From contig CAJTEM010000001.1 of NCBI GenBank assembly GCA_910575255.1, forward strand, positions 54,372 through 118,371: a stretch of DNA of 64,000 bases. Direction: 5' to 3'. A model generated the notes under the pieces. It saw nothing but the letters and a program-made list of their open reading frames with translations, had not been told where the DNA came from and searched no databases. The position numbers and the translations under genes were made by a program. How positions within the stretch are numbered: position 1 is the first letter of the stretch; each line of letters opens with the position of its first letter. Below, one piece after another: positions 1 to 9,724 of this stretch. Origin of the DNA: Lachnospiraceae bacterium. GTDB lineage: Bacteria; Bacillota; Clostridia; Lachnospirales; Lachnospiraceae.

Positions 1-132
1 GAAGTCGTAAAAGGGCTGAATGACGGGATTAGACAGGCAGCCGAACAGGCAAAAGAAAAGCCCGATCTTGTACAGTATGCCGCTATGGTCCAAAAATACG
101 GAGGAACTGTTGGCGAGGAAAAGGAGGTTCCC

Positions 133-426
133 ATGAAAGAAAAATTCCCTTATGTCATACCGCCGGAGGAATTTGGTGAGTTCGATGATTATGAGAGGAT
201 CAGCCTTACCTATTACGCGAACGGTGTCCTGGCGGATGATAATAATGAAGTTGTAGATGATGTGGAGGATATTGTCGGCGATGCTCTCGATCACTTTGGC
301 GAGTACGAAGATGATTCCGTATTTGTCAGATGTGATGAGCGGAAATGTGACTATGAGATTCTTATGGATCAGCGGACATTTTCAGAAGTGGCCGAGAACA
401 ATCCCCATCAGGTGGAGGTACGATGA
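133..426 (+). CDS. Hypothetical acidic phage protein
   Basis: Encodes 97 residues, strongly acidic (runs such as DDNNEVVDDVEDIVGD and EYEDDS), with no signal peptide or membrane segment. I chose the ATG at 133 because AAGGAGG sits five bases upstream. The same frame stays open back to base 1 with plausible coding content, so a longer protein entering from outside the window is possible; the other two forward frames close at 8-10 and 21-23. It overlaps the next gene by four bases (ATGA), so the two are translationally coupled. No family recognised; it belongs to the phage early operon. Confidence 0.75.
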   Translation: MKEKFPYVIPPEEFGEFDDYERISLTYYANGVLADDNNEVVDDVEDIVGDALDHFGEYEDDSVFVRCDERKCDYEILMDQRTFSEVAENNPHQVEVR

Positions 427-968
427 GAAACGAGCTGATTAACGAATACTTTGAATGGATGTACCAGCTCGTATGCAAAGATGCCAAAGGACTGTCCTAT
501 CGGAAGCTGCTCTGTAAACTTTTTGATACTCCGTTTAACTACACGATTGCTATGGACGGCAACCGAGCGGAAGATGGAGTGGATTTGAGGTATCGGTTTG
601 GCTATGAATGTGGTTTTGATAATTCTGCAGTAGCAGACTGTCTGGATGACAAAGACTGCAGTGTACTGGAGATGATGGTCGCCCTTGCCATTCGATGTGA
701 AGAGCATATCATGGACAACCCGGATATCGGGGACAGAACCGGCAAATGGTTTCTGGACATGATTGTAAATCTTGGTTTGGAGAAGATGACGGATGACCGT
801 TTTGACAAGCGGTATGTCGAGAGGATTCTGCATCGGTTCCTGAACCGGGAATACGGACGGAACGGCGATGGAGGCCTCTTCACAGTACATCATAGCCGGA
901 TTGACATGCGGTCTGTGGAAATATGGTATCAGGCAATGTGGTACCTTGATGAGGTGCTTAAGAGCTGA
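423..968 (+). CDS. Hypothetical phage protein, 181 aa
   Basis: Soluble, mostly helical protein with no motif I can name. It contains clusters of aromatic and acidic residues (WFLDMIVNLGLEKMTDDRFDKRYVE is a representative style, cut here by position: residues about 108-132). The start overlaps the stop of the preceding gene (ATGA), and the position just ahead of the replication genes suggests an early phage function. Similar-looking genes are common in clostridial prophages, but no function is known to me. Confidence 0.8.
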   Translation: MRNELINEYFEWMYQLVCKDAKGLSYRKLLCKLFDTPFNYTIAMDGNRAEDGVDLRYRFGYECGFDNSAVADCLDDKDCSVLEMMVALAIRCEEHIMDNPDIGDRTGKWFLDMIVNLGLEKMTDDRFDKRYVERILHRFLNREYGRNGDGGLFTVHHSRIDMRSVEIWYQAMWYLDEVLKS

Positions 969-995
969 ATTATATTTTGAGAGGAGAGATATACA

Positions 996-1265
996 ATGAG
1001 GATGGTATATTGCTACAATCTGCATGAGGTGGCTGCTGTTGCTAACCGTAATACAGAAACTATTGTACGGATGATACAGCGGGCAAACGGGGAAATCGGG
1101 AGGCTGAAAAGAAAGAACCGTTCCAATGCTATGGTCGGATTTATATTTGGCATTGCCGTGGAACTTTGCTTTCTGGCGCAGAATCAGAAAATCAATGAGC
1201 TGGAAGAAAAGCTCAGCAATATGAACGAGGAAATTAAGGAGCTTAGGGACAAGGAAGGAGATTAA
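996..1265 (+). CDS. Small membrane protein with coiled coil
   Basis: Encodes 89 residues. The N-terminal half is basic (RLKRKNRS about residue 36-43), followed by a single membrane-like stretch around residues 45-60 (AMVGFIFGIAVELCFLA) and a C-terminal charged coiled coil (INELEEKLSNMNEEIKEL). AGGAGAG lies upstream of the ATG. A membrane anchor plus coiled coil just before the replication fusion could tether the replication complex to the membrane, but that is only inference from position. Confidence 0.75.
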   Translation: MRMVYCYNLHEVAAVANRNTETIVRMIQRANGEIGRLKRKNRSNAMVGFIFGIAVELCFLAQNQKINELEEKLSNMNEEIKELRDKEGD

Positions 1266-1271
1266 ATTGCG

Positions 1272-4200
1272 ATGATTGACTTTCTTATGATTTCGACACG
1301 CAGCACAAAGCGTGGAATAATAGAAATCTATCCGAAGTTTATTGTCAGGACAAGCTCCGATTTAATGATCCGGGGCGGGGACTTCTATGCTATCTGGATT
1401 GAGGAACGTGGTTTATGGTCGACAGATGAGCAGGATGCGTTACAACTGATTGACCGTGAACTGGATAGATATGCGGAGAAAAACCGCCAAAGTTTTGACT
1501 CCAATATTAAAGTTCTCCATATGTGGGACGCCGAATCAGGCATGATTGATCGGTGGCACAAATATTGCCAGAAGCAGATGCGGGACTCTTTCCATATGTT
1601 GGACGAGAAACTTATTTTTTCCAACACGCCTACCGACAAGAAAGACTACGCCAGCAAAAAGCTGAATTATCCGCTTGAAGCTGGCGATTTGTCTGCCTAT
1701 GACAAGCTGATGTCGGTATTATATTCCGAGGAAGAGAGACACAAGATTGAATGGGCCATTGGGTCGGTCGTATCCGGGGAATCCAAAAAGCTTCAAAAGT
1801 TTATGGTTTTGTATGGAGCTGCCGGAACCGGAAAATCGACGGTTCTTAACATCATACAGCAGCTCTTTGAAGGATACTATTCGGTCTTTGATGCAAAAAG
1901 TCTTGGCTCTTCAAACAACTCTTTTGCTTTGGAAGCATTTAAGAGCAATCCGCTGGTCGCTATCCAGCATGATGGAGACCTGTCAAAGATTGAGGATAAC
2001 ACGAGGTTGAACAGTCTGGTCTCCCACGAACTTATGACAGTGAACGAAAAGTTCAAATCGACCTATTCCAACCGCTTCAAATGTTTCCTTTTCATGGGAA
2101 CAAATAAGCCGGTAAAGATTACGGATGCAAAATCTGGCCTGATACGAAGGCTGATCGACGTGTCGCCAACCGGCGAAAAATTAGACCCGAAGGACTACAA
2201 AGCGATTGTGAAGCAGATTGATTTTGAGCTAGGCGCAATCGCGTGCCATTGCCAGGAAGTGTATTTGGCAAGTCCCGGAGAGTATGACGATTATATTCCG
2301 ATTACGATGCTGGGTGCATCGAACGACTTCTATAATTTTATCATCGACTCCTATCATGTATTCAAGAAAGAAGACGGCACAACTTTGAAAGCTGCCTGGG
2401 AAATGTATAAGACTTACTGTGACGAGGCAAAAGTCGGCTTTCCGTTTTCACAGAGGGTTTTCAAGGAAGAGCTTAAAAACTACTTTCATGAGTACAAGGA
2501 GCGCTTCAATTTTGATGATGGGACAAGGGTGCGCAGTTATTATGTTGGTTTCCGGACTGAAAAATTTGACGAAAGGAAGGAAAATAAAAAAGAACAGGAA
2601 ATGAAAACGTTACTGCAGTTTGATTGCACGGAATCTATATTTGACCGTGAGTGTTCCGGCTGCCCTGCGCAGTACGCTTCATCCCAGGAGACACCATCTA
2701 AAAAATGGGATGCGGTAAAAACACAGCTGGCCGCCTTGGATACGTCAAAACTGCATTATGTGAAAGTACCTGAAAATCACATAGTCATTGACTTTGACAT
2801 TACGGACGAGACCGGGAACAAGAGTTTTGAAAGGAATGTTGAAGAGGCAAGTAAGTGGCCGCCTACCTATGCCGAACTGAGTAAAAGCGGTGCTGGAATT
2901 CATTTGCATTATATTTATGCTGGAGACCCAGCAAAGCTCAGTAGGATTTATGACGACCATATCGAAGTGAAAGTGTTCACTGGCAATAGCTCTCTTCGGA
3001 GAAAGCTATCGAAATGTAGCAGTCTGCCGATTGCCACGATTAGCTCCGGGCTGCCACTGAAAGGAGAAAAAATGGTAAATTTTGACGCTATAAAGAGCGA
3101 GAAAGGACTTAGGACTCTGATTATGCGGAATCTCAATAAGGAGATTCATCCGGGGACTAAGCCGAGTATCGATTTCATCTATAAAATTTTGGAGGACGCC
3201 TATGCAAGCGACTTGAAGTATGATGTCACGGACATGCGTAATGGTGTTCTCGCTTTTGCCGCCAACAGCACAAACCAGGCGGATTACTGTATCAAGCTCG
3301 TGAACAAGATGCAGTTCAAGTCGGAGGAGGCTTCTTCTGGGATGAGAAATGAAGATGCAAAACTGGTTTTCTACGATGTGGAGGTATTTCCGAATCTCTT
3401 CCTTGTAAACTGGAAGATTGAGGGCGAGGGAAAACCGGTAGTCCGTATGATTAACCCTGCTCCTGCAGAGATTGAGGAACTGATGAAATTCCGTCTGGTG
3501 GGGTTCAACTGTCGGCGGTACGACAATCATATTCTCTACGCAAGGCTTATGGGATATGACAATAAGCAGCTTTATAATTTGTCACAGAAAATTGTAGGGG
3601 CAAAGAAAGGAGCTAACCGGGACTGCTTCTTTGGAGAGGCATACAATGTATCTTATACAGATGTGTATGACTTTGCTTCTGCTGGAAATAAAAAGAGCCT
3701 TAAAAAACTGGAAATTGAGATGGGAAACATCTCTGATAAAGAGCTGGAAAAGAAAGGCTTCTCAGATGCGGAAATTCGCATTATAAAAGCGGGAACGCAT
3801 CATCAGGAATTAGGACTTCCTTGGGATGAGCCGGTTCCTGAAGAACTTTGGACTAAGGTCGCTGAGTATTGTGATAACGATGTTATTGCAACGGAAGCAG
3901 CCTTTGTTTATTTGAAAGCGGACTGGACGGCCAGACAGATTCTGGCTGACTTGGCGGGTATGACAGTCAATGATACGACGAATACCCTCACAACTAAGAT
4001 TATATTTGGTAATGAGCGGAAGCCGCAAGACCAGTTCCACTATCGGAATCTCGCAGAACCCGTGTATGACCTTGATACTGAAACCTATAATTTCCTAGCA
4101 GAAGCTTGTCCGGAGATGATGGAGCAAACACATGGTGAGGCTGGAAGTCTTTTGCCGTATTTTCCGGGCTACACTTTCGAGAACGGAAAATCTGTATATC

Positions 4201-5492
4201 GCGGAGAGGAAGTTGGAGAAGGTGGGTATGTATATTCTGAACCTGGTATGCACGGAAACGATGCATTGCTGGATATTACTTCCATGCATCCGCACAGCGC
4301 AATCGCAGAGGTTCTGTTCGGTGTGAAGTTCACAACGGCGTTCCGTGATATCGTAGAGGGTCGTGTCAGCATCAAGCATGAGGCTTGGGATATTGTTAAT
4401 AAGATGCTGGATGGTAAGCTTACGCCTTATATTCAGAAAGTAATTAACGGCGAAATGACATGTAAACAGCTTGCTGATGCATTGAAGACGGCAATCAACT
4501 CTGTTTATGGCTTGACCTCTGCGTCCTTCGAGAATGCATTCCGTGATCCGAGAAACATTGATAACATCGTGGCGAAGCGTGGCGCTCTGTTCATGGTAGA
4601 TTTGAAGAATGAGGTACAGAAACGTGGATATACGGTTGCGCATATTAAGACCGATTCCATTAAGATTCCGGATGCAACGCCTGAGATTATCCAGTTTGTT
4701 ATGGATTTCGGTAAGAAGTACGGCTACACATTTGAACATGAAGCTACATACGACCGAATGTGTCTGGTAAACGATGCTGTTTATATTGCCAGATACAAAG
4801 ACGGAAATGGTCTCGGAAAATGGACAGCAACAGGGACTCAGTTTCAGGTTCCGTATGTCTTCAAAACCTTGTTTAGTAAGGAAGATATTCTTTTTGAGGA
4901 TATGGCGGAAACGAAAGAAGTTAAGACGGCAATATATTTGGATATGAACGAAGGATTGCCGGATGTATCTGAATTTGAAAAACAGTTCTCAAAAGCGGAA
5001 AGTGATTATAAAAAAGGGCTGTTATCAGATACAACTTTCGAGAAAATATGTGCGGAGCTTCAGCCAGAAATTGACAAGGGGCATAACTATCGTTTCATCG
5101 GAAAAGTTGGACGTTTCTGTCCCGTTAAACCCGGTAGTGGGGGTGGTGTGCTTCTCAGAGAGCAGAACGGCAAGTATTATGCTGTAACAGGTTCGTCTGG
5201 ATATCGCTGGCTTGAATCTGAAATGGTTCGTGAACTGAATAAGGAAAGTGACATTGACCGGTCTTATTACGACAAGCTTGTGGATGAAGCTGTCAAAACG
5301 ATCTCAGCGTATGGGGATTTCGAGTGGTTTGTATCGGATGACCCCTATGTGAAAGAAGATTCTCATACATGGGTCGCTCCTTGCGGAGATGCCAAAATCG
5401 AAACGTGCTTTGATTGTCCGTATTTTGACAATGATCCGATTCATCTGGAGTGCAAACGCGGATATGTGATTGAAGAGATTCCATTCAAATAA
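1272..5492 (+). CDS. SF3 helicase / AEP primase / exonuclease / family B DNA polymerase fusion
   Basis: A 1406-residue protein apparently carrying a whole replication machine. Seen in order: an SF3-type helicase with Walker [10 protein letters not shown] at residue 182 and a GTN sensor followed by a conserved RR; an archaeo-eukaryotic-primase-like segment with DFD at 507-509 and SGAGIHLH ending at 544-546; a DnaQ-like 3'-5' exonuclease (DVEVFPN from 702, then [10 protein letters not shown] and [11 protein letters not shown]); and a family B polymerase with motif [10 protein letters not shown] from 1001, motif [10 protein letters not shown] from 1072, and motif C as HIKTDS at 1124-1129. Motif C has Lys where the first Asp of DTDS normally lies; the second, catalytic Asp is kept. 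A cysteine-rich patch ([12 protein letters not shown]) near residues 460 and 1380 may bind zinc. It is read through one uninterrupted frame and followed 20 bases later by a putative ssDNA-binding protein. Confidence 0.9.
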   Translation: MIDFLMISTRSTKRGIIEIYPKFIVRTSSDLMIRGGDFYAIWIEERGLWSTDEQDALQLIDRELDRYAEKNRQSFDSNIKVLHMWDAESGMIDRWHKYCQKQMRDSFHMLDEKLIFSNTPTDKKDYASKKLNYPLEAGDLSAYDKLMSVLYSEEERHKIEWAIGSVVSGESKKLQKFMVLYGAAGTGKSTVLNIIQQLFEGYYSVFDAKSLGSSNNSFALEAFKSNPLVAIQHDGDLSKIEDNTRLNSLVSHELMTVNEKFKSTYSNRFKCFLFMGTNKPVKITDAKSGLIRRLIDVSPTGEKLDPKDYKAIVKQIDFELGAIACHCQEVYLASPGEYDDYIPITMLGASNDFYNFIIDSYHVFKKEDGTTLKAAWEMYKTYCDEAKVGFPFSQRVFKEELKNYFHEYKERFNFDDGTRVRSYYVGFRTEKFDERKENKKEQEMKTLLQFDCTESIFDRECSGCPAQYASSQETPSKKWDAVKTQLAALDTSKLHYVKVPENHIVIDFDITDETGNKSFERNVEEASKWPPTYAELSKSGAGIHLHYIYAGDPAKLSRIYDDHIEVKVFTGNSSLRRKLSKCSSLPIATISSGLPLKGEKMVNFDAIKSEKGLRTLIMRNLNKEIHPGTKPSIDFIYKILEDAYASDLKYDVTDMRNGVLAFAANSTNQADYCIKLVNKMQFKSEEASSGMRNEDAKLVFYDVEVFPNLFLVNWKIEGEGKPVVRMINPAPAEIEELMKFRLVGFNCRRYDNHILYARLMGYDNKQLYNLSQKIVGAKKGANRDCFFGEAYNVSYTDVYDFASAGNKKSLKKLEIEMGNISDKELEKKGFSDAEIRIIKAGTHHQELGLPWDEPVPEELWTKVAEYCDNDVIATEAAFVYLKADWTARQILADLAGMTVNDTTNTLTTKIIFGNERKPQDQFHYRNLAEPVYDLDTETYNFLAEACPEMMEQTHGEAGSLLPYFPGYTFENGKSVYRGEEVGEGGYVYSEPGMHGNDALLDITSMHPHSAIAEVLFGVKFTTAFRDIVEGRVSIKHEAWDIVNKMLDGKLTPYIQKVINGEMTCKQLADALKTAINSVYGLTSASFENAFRDPRNIDNIVAKRGALFMVDLKNEVQKRGYTVAHIKTDSIKIPDATPEIIQFVMDFGKKYGYTFEHEATYDRMCLVNDAVYIARYKDGNGLGKWTATGTQFQVPYVFKTLFSKEDILFEDMAETKEVKTAIYLDMNEGLPDVSEFEKQFSKAESDYKKGLLSDTTFEKICAELQPEIDKGHNYRFIGKVGRFCPVKPGSGGGVLLREQNGKYYAVTGSSGYRWLESEMVRELNKESDIDRSYYDKLVDEAVKTISAYGDFEWFVSDDPYVKEDSHTWVAPCGDAKIETCFDCPYFDNDPIHLECKRGYVIEEIPFK

Positions 5493-5514
5493 AAAAAGAA
5501 AAGGAGAAAGAAAA

Positions 5515-5985
5515 ATGTCAAGAAGAATACCACCTATCAACATTGAGAACGCGAGGATTATTTTCAGGAATTTTTCCGGCAAGGAGACAAAGTACAACCG
5601 GAAAGGTGATCGGAACTTCTGTGTCATCATCGAAGATCCCGACATGGCTCAGCAACTGGCAGCGGATGGATGGAATGTGCGTATCCTGCCGCCCCGTGAT
5701 GAGGACGAGGAAGCAAGAAATTATATTCAGGTTGCCGTGAGCTATAAGGTCATTCCGCCGAAAGTTATCATGGTGACAAGACGGGCGCAGACCCCGCTGG
5801 ACGAAGAGTCCGTCGATTCCCTGGATTATGCAGAAATCCGGAATGTGGATCTGACAATCAATCCGTCCGAGTGGGAAGTCAATGGAAAGACCGGCATCAA
5901 GGCTTACCTGAAGACAATGTATGTCACTATTGAGGAGGACGAGTGGGCAGCGAAGTATGCGGAGCTGGAGGGCCCGCAGGAATAG
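5515..5985 (+). CDS. Putative phage single-stranded DNA-binding protein
   Basis: Encodes 156 residues, beta-rich by appearance, with an N-terminal segment [19 protein letters not shown] and a strongly acidic C-terminal end (EEDEW... EGPQE). An acidic tail and the position directly behind the polymerase fusion fit an ssDNA-binding protein, a role that phage replication needs and no other gene here provides. This is an inference from layout and composition; no OB-fold signature can be proved by eye. The ATG at 5515 was chosen over an upstream in-frame start because AAAGGAGAAAG lies just before it. Confidence 0.7.
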   Translation: MSRRIPPINIENARIIFRNFSGKETKYNRKGDRNFCVIIEDPDMAQQLAADGWNVRILPPRDEDEEARNYIQVAVSYKVIPPKVIMVTRRAQTPLDEESVDSLDYAEIRNVDLTINPSEWEVNGKTGIKAYLKTMYVTIEEDEWAAKYAELEGPQE

Positions 5986-5996
5986 AATGACTAGGG

Positions 5997-6020
5997 GCGG
6001 CGACTAATCACGGTTGCCGC
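5997..6020 (+). terminator. Weak intercistronic hairpin
   Basis: An 8-bp stem (GCGGCGAC with GTTGCCGC, one G-U pair) around an eight-base loop, followed by TCTTCTGTTT. The T-run is poor, so this may be an attenuator or an RNA processing site between the ssDNA-binding gene and the downstream genes rather than a full terminator. Confidence 0.35.
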
Positions 6021-6046
6021 TCTTCTGTTTCAGAAAGGAGAATTTG

Positions 6047-6205
6047 ATGGTCAAAAACACCAAGTTCGTAAATTTTGAGAAGTATTGCAAAACCTGCGAG
6101 TATGAAAAGAAGAAAGATACCGATAGCCCATGTAACGAATGTCTTGATACCTGTGCCAGAGAAGGAACTGATGAGCCGGAAATGTGGAGGAAAAAAGAGA
6201 GATGA
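6047..6205 (+). CDS. Small cysteine-rich protein, zinc-binding like
   Basis: Encodes 52 residues with CKTCEY and CNECLDTC, two CxxC pairs spaced as in small zinc knuckles. AAAGGAG lies six bases before the ATG. It overlaps the next gene by four bases. Comparable cysteine-rich ORFs occur in clostridial phages; the role is unknown. Confidence 0.75.
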   Translation: MVKNTKFVNFEKYCKTCEYEKKKDTDSPCNECLDTCAREGTDEPEMWRKKER

Positions 6206-6657
6206 AAAAAACCCCGGTTAAAATTCCGAAGAGATCTTATGCTTTCGTGGACGGTTCTTTCAATCCCACAACAAAAATTTATGGTTGCGGAGGATTCCTG
6301 ATTGACCAGTTTGGAAAGAGGTATGTTATACAGGCAAGCGGCGACAATGAAGAATGGGCGGTTATGAGAAATGTAGCCGGCGAAATCCTTGGGGCGAAAA
6401 AAGTAATGGAATTGGCAAGGAAACTCCAGATGAAGAAGTTGATTATATTCTACGACTACGAAGGAGTTGCCAACTGGCCTTTGGGAATATGGAAAGCGAA
6501 GAAACCTGTTACCAAGGACTATGTTCAGTTTGCCTGTTCCATTATCGCTTGCGGCGTAAAGTTATATTTTCGCCATGTAAAGGGGCATTCTGGTATTTCC
6601 GGTAACGAGGAGGCTGACCGGCTGGCAAAAGAGGCTGTCGGATTATTGAAGAAATGA
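6202..6657 (+). CDS. Ribonuclease H-like protein
   Basis: Encodes 151 residues of RNase HI fold. The catalytic carboxylates are visible: Asp in FVDGSFN near the N-terminus, Glu in AGEILGA, Asp in FYDYEGV, and the terminal HVKGHSGISGNEEADRLAK with its His and Asp. Such enzymes cleave RNA in RNA-DNA hybrids, fitting removal of primers made by the primase domain encoded just upstream. I chose ATG 6202; a GTG at 6184 in frame is the alternative. The gene overlaps its upstream neighbour by four bases and is 15 bases ahead of the helicase gene. Confidence 0.88.
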   Translation: MKKTPVKIPKRSYAFVDGSFNPTTKIYGCGGFLIDQFGKRYVIQASGDNEEWAVMRNVAGEILGAKKVMELARKLQMKKLIIFYDYEGVANWPLGIWKAKKPVTKDYVQFACSIIACGVKLYFRHVKGHSGISGNEEADRLAKEAVGLLKK

Positions 6658-6672
6658 TACAGGAGGAACTTT

Positions 6673-7911
6673 ATGGCTGGAATACAGTTGCGTGACTACC
6701 AGTTAGATGCGGTACGTCGGATGAAAAACGGCTGCATCCTGTGTGGCGGAGTTGGTAGCGGTAAGTCTCGCACTGCTCTCGCCTACTATTATTTATGCGA
6801 AGATGGGGAGATTGGTACGGACGAGTATGTCCCGATGGGCGATCCACCAAAAGACCTTTATATTATTACCACCGCCCGGAAAAGGGACACCTGCGAGTGG
6901 GAGGGGGAACTTTCACCGTTCTTGCTATCGCCCAATCACGAAGTTAATCTCTACTCCAACAAAGTGGTTATTGACTCATGGAACAATATCCAGAAGTATG
7001 CCGAAGTGCAGAATGCTTTCTTTATATTTGACGAGCAGCGGGTTGTCGGAACCGGAGCCTGGGTTAAAGCTTTCTTGCGAATAGCAAAAGCAAACCGATG
7101 GATTCTGCTGTCGGCCACTCCTGGGGATACATGGCAGGATTATATTCCGGTGTTCATCGCCAACGGTTTCTATAAGAATAAAAGCGAGTTCACAAGGGAG
7201 CATATTGTTTACAGTCATTTTACCAAGTTTCCCAAAGTTGACCGGTACCTAAATACCGGACGGCTGATACGGCTTCGGAATTCCATTCTGATCAATATGG
7301 ACTTCAAACGGGAAACTGTCTCCCATCATGAGGATGTGTTCGTACCTTATAGTATTGAGAGGTATAAGGATATTTGTCGTACACGGTGGAATCCCTGGGA
7401 GAATAAGCCGATTGAGAATGCTACGGAATTATGCTATGCCTTACGGAAAGTAGTCAATTCAGATGAATCAAGGCAGGTTGCTTTGCTACGGATTTTAGAG
7501 AAGCATCCGAGGGCCATTATATTTTATAACTTCGATTACGAGTTGGAAATCTTGAGAGAGATGTTTTTAGGCAGATGCAATTCTAAACTGGACGGATTTG
7601 AGATGGCAGAGTGGAATGGTCATACTCATCAACCGATTCCGGAATCCGAGAGCTGGGTGTATCTTGTCCAGTACAATGCTGGAGCTGAGGGATGGAACTG
7701 TATCAAGACAGACACCATTATATTTTACTCGCAGAGCTATTCCTACAAGGTTATGGTGCAGTCCAGTGGGAGGATTGACAGGATGAACACTCCCTATACA
7801 GATTTATATTATTATCATCTGAAAAGCCGTTCGGGAATCGATTTGGCAATTAGTAAAGCGCTGAAAGACAAGAAAAAGTTTAATGAAACTGGTTGGGCAA
7901 AATGGAGGTAA
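6673..7911 (+). CDS. SF2 (SNF2-like) DEAD-box-type helicase
   Basis: Encodes 412 residues. Visible motifs are Walker A GGVGSGKSRTAL near residue 25, a Walker B variant FIFDEQ near 120, LLSATPGDTW (motif III) near 145, and the C-terminal motif V/VI region YNAGAEGWNC and QSSGRIDRMN. This layout matches the compact SF2 helicases that sit in the replication modules of many Firmicutes phages, where they remodel DNA or protein-DNA complexes using ATP. AGGAGG precedes the ATG. Confidence 0.9.
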   Translation: MAGIQLRDYQLDAVRRMKNGCILCGGVGSGKSRTALAYYYLCEDGEIGTDEYVPMGDPPKDLYIITTARKRDTCEWEGELSPFLLSPNHEVNLYSNKVVIDSWNNIQKYAEVQNAFFIFDEQRVVGTGAWVKAFLRIAKANRWILLSATPGDTWQDYIPVFIANGFYKNKSEFTREHIVYSHFTKFPKVDRYLNTGRLIRLRNSILINMDFKRETVSHHEDVFVPYSIERYKDICRTRWNPWENKPIENATELCYALRKVVNSDESRQVALLRILEKHPRAIIFYNFDYELEILREMFLGRCNSKLDGFEMAEWNGHTHQPIPESESWVYLVQYNAGAEGWNCIKTDTIIFYSQSYSYKVMVQSSGRIDRMNTPYTDLYYYHLKSRSGIDLAISKALKDKKKFNETGWAKWR

Positions 7912-7917
7912 ATTTTG

Positions 7918-8124
7918 GTGGGAACTTTTGAAGTGGACGAGAAAATATATTTAGAGCCGTGTCCTTTTTGTGGTGGTGAAGCATACATAACTGGTTTATT
8001 TATTCCTGTGAACGGTGATGAAATAAACGCATATGCCGTTGGTTGTGAAAAATGTGGAATAAGTTTCATGGAAGACTGGATATATGACAACATTGTGAAG
8101 AAATGGAACACGAGAATTCAATGA
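7918..8124 (+). CDS. Lar-like zinc-ribbon protein
   Basis: Encodes 68 residues with LEPCPFCGGEAYI, a second CEKCG and a terminal WNTR, the arrangement typical of the Lar family (named for restriction alleviation in Rac prophage). The start is GTG 7918, nine bases after GGAGG; TTG 7915 is adjacent and also possible. The fold is clear from the cysteine pattern, but whether it counteracts restriction here is unproven. Confidence 0.75.
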   Translation: MGTFEVDEKIYLEPCPFCGGEAYITGLFIPVNGDEINAYAVGCEKCGISFMEDWIYDNIVKKWNTRIQ

Positions 8125-8141
8125 GGAGGGAGATTGATGCT

Positions 8142-8315
8142 GTGAAAAAGAAATTAGAAAGTTTTTTGGTGTGTGCCGATTTTTCCAATGATATTCCGGT
8201 ACTTGTTGTCGGAACAAAGGTTAAAAACGGTATAAACGTCATCAATGCTTTTAAGGGTGAGGAAGCGGAGGAACTATATCATAAGTTGTCTGACAAGAAA
8301 GGAGAGAAAAATTGA
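8142..8315 (+). CDS. Small conserved phage protein
   Basis: Encodes 57 residues from GTG 8142 (or 64 from ATG 8121, which overlaps the previous stop). GAGGAGGG at 8123-8130 favours the GTG. The sequence (VCADFSNDIPVLVVGTK, then VINAFKGEEAEELY) resembles small proteins found in Clostridia phages next to other tiny ORFs. No function is known to me. Confidence 0.7.
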   Translation: MKKKLESFLVCADFSNDIPVLVVGTKVKNGINVINAFKGEEAEELYHKLSDKKGEKN

Positions 8316-8515
8316 TTGCGGAAAAAGAACTGTTGGTTTTTAAATGTAATGCTCTTCTGAGACCGAGAGAAATGAATGATTTGTATCGGTCAATTCATCA
8401 GCAGAAGGATACTGGAATAATAATTGTTCCGCCATATGTTGAACCGATTTTAGTTCCGACTGGAACGGAAATAAAGATATCCGAATTTATTCCAGAGAAA
8501 GAAGCTGTGAGGTGA
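8312..8515 (+). CDS. Small hypothetical protein, TTG start
   Basis: Encodes 67 residues; starts at TTG within the last codon of the preceding gene, behind AAAGGAGAG. It contains a hydrophobic valine/proline segment (GIIIVPPYVEPILVPTG). It resembles short proteins widespread in gut phages. No function is assigned. Confidence 0.75.
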   Translation: MIAEKELLVFKCNALLRPREMNDLYRSIHQQKDTGIIIVPPYVEPILVPTGTEIKISEFIPEKEAVR

Positions 8516-8520
8516 TTAGC

Positions 8521-9465
8521 ATGAGCTATCAGTACGACCAGTATCTGGCCAAACATAAAGAAAATGTGAGAAACGGCTTTGAGTGGCTCCAAACCAATCT
8601 TCCAGAGCTGGTAAAGGATATCCCAAACCTGGGATGGCAAACCGGTTTTGCCCATGACCAGTCAAAGTCTGAGCCGGACGAATACGAGGCATACGACGCT
8701 TACTTCTACGGCGGCAATCGGTCTTTCAAAGTGGTTCAGGAATACCGAAAAGCCTGGTTGATGCATCTCCATCGAAATCCGCATCACTGGCAGCATTGGG
8801 TGCTGATTAACGACGATCCAAAAGAGGGCGAGATTCTCATAGAGATGCCAATCAATTATATTTTTGAGATGGTTTGCGATTGGTGGGCATTCAGTTGGGC
8901 GAAAGGGAACCTGCAGGAAATCTTCAAGTGGTATGACGAGCATAAGAACTACATGAAGCTGCATCCAAATACCAGAAAAAAAGTGGAAGAAATTCTCGGT
9001 AAGATAAAGGAAAAGCTGGATAACAGTTCAGAACTCGCCCATCATGGAGTCGAGGGACAAAAATGGGGTGTACGGAATGGACCGCCATATCCAATCAAGA
9101 AAACGGTTGAAAAATCAGGAGAAGGTGCTACCATTGAAGATACATACATTCATAAAAGTGTTGGGGCAAAGGCTCGGAACTATGATGTTTTAGACCCGGC
9201 GACTGGCGAATACTTTCATTTCTCGGAGGGAACCAGAATCAGAGAATCGAAAGTGTTTGCCGGGAAAGGCGGTGTAAAAGAACTGGAGCCGGAAGTTGCT
9301 CAGGGACTCTCCGAACAGATTGGCGGCGATCCCGATGAATGGCAGCACTGCAAAGGAATTGGAACTATTGACTGTGATGGTGAAGATGTTGATGCGGAGG
9401 TGCATTGGTTCCAGGAGCCATCGGTGGGAAAACACAAATTCAAAGTGAAGAAATGGCTGGAATGA
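8521..9465 (+). CDS. DUF5662-like protein with H-H-G-x-x-G-Q tag
   Basis: Encodes 314 residues. The N-terminal about 165 residues look like the DUF5662 family as I recall it: GFAHDQSKSEPDEYEAYDAY, RNPHHWQHWVL and CDWWAFSW give a histidine- and aspartate-rich core that could be a metal site. At residues 174-190 is HHGVEGQKWGVRNGPPYP, the same short module found at the N-termini of two later phage proteins. The remaining C-terminal part is unrecognised. I chose ATG 8521 over GTG 8512 because GAGGTG precedes it at normal spacing. Confidence 0.8.
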   Translation: MSYQYDQYLAKHKENVRNGFEWLQTNLPELVKDIPNLGWQTGFAHDQSKSEPDEYEAYDAYFYGGNRSFKVVQEYRKAWLMHLHRNPHHWQHWVLINDDPKEGEILIEMPINYIFEMVCDWWAFSWAKGNLQEIFKWYDEHKNYMKLHPNTRKKVEEILGKIKEKLDNSSELAHHGVEGQKWGVRNGPPYPIKKTVEKSGEGATIEDTYIHKSVGAKARNYDVLDPATGEYFHFSEGTRIRESKVFAGKGGVKELEPEVAQGLSEQIGGDPDEWQHCKGIGTIDCDGEDVDAEVHWFQEPSVGKHKFKVKKWLE

Positions 9466-9475
9466 GGTGAAGAAT

Positions 9476-9634
9476 ATGAAAGTTAGGTGGAAAGGAAAAA
9501 CAGATTTTCTGGTACTTACGCACGACAAAGTATACACTGTCCTCGCAGTAGAAAAGGGGTGGTATCGGATCGTGGATGACAGCGGGGAAGATTATCTGTA
9601 TTCCCCGGAACAGTTTGAGGTCGTAGAAGAATAA
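9476..9634 (+). CDS. Small SH3-like phage protein
   Basis: Encodes 52 residues starting MKVRWKGKTDF, with the pattern VYTVLAVEKGWYRIVDDSGEDYLY and an acidic end. Alternating hydrophobic residues suggest a tiny beta-barrel of SH3 type. The ATG is seven bases after GAGGTGAAG. A hairpin terminator follows. Function unknown. Confidence 0.75.
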   Translation: MKVRWKGKTDFLVLTHDKVYTVLAVEKGWYRIVDDSGEDYLYSPEQFEVVEE

Positions 9635-9657
9635 ATCATTGATATTTTGGTATAAGA

Positions 9658-9701
9658 GTAGCTCGGTTTGTCTTAACGGATAAATTCGGGCTATTTTTAT
9701 G
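9658..9701 (+). terminator. Rho-independent terminator
   Basis: TAGCTCG pairs with CGGGCTA, and an inner TTTGTC pairs with GATAAA, followed by TTTTTAT. This would end the transcript of the 6-9.6 kb gene block before the DUF4406 gene. Confidence 0.6.
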
Positions 9702-9724
9702 CTCATTTTTGAAAGGAGAAGAAC

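Noticed and set aside
4095..4739. Minus-strand open frame of 214 codons
   Set aside because: Antisense to the polymerase domain, whose motifs A, B and C are intact on the + strand.
8521..9080. HD-domain phosphohydrolase call for the DUF5662-like protein
   Set aside because: HD pairs occur (AHDQ) but the spacing of the other His/Asp does not fit the HD superfamily.
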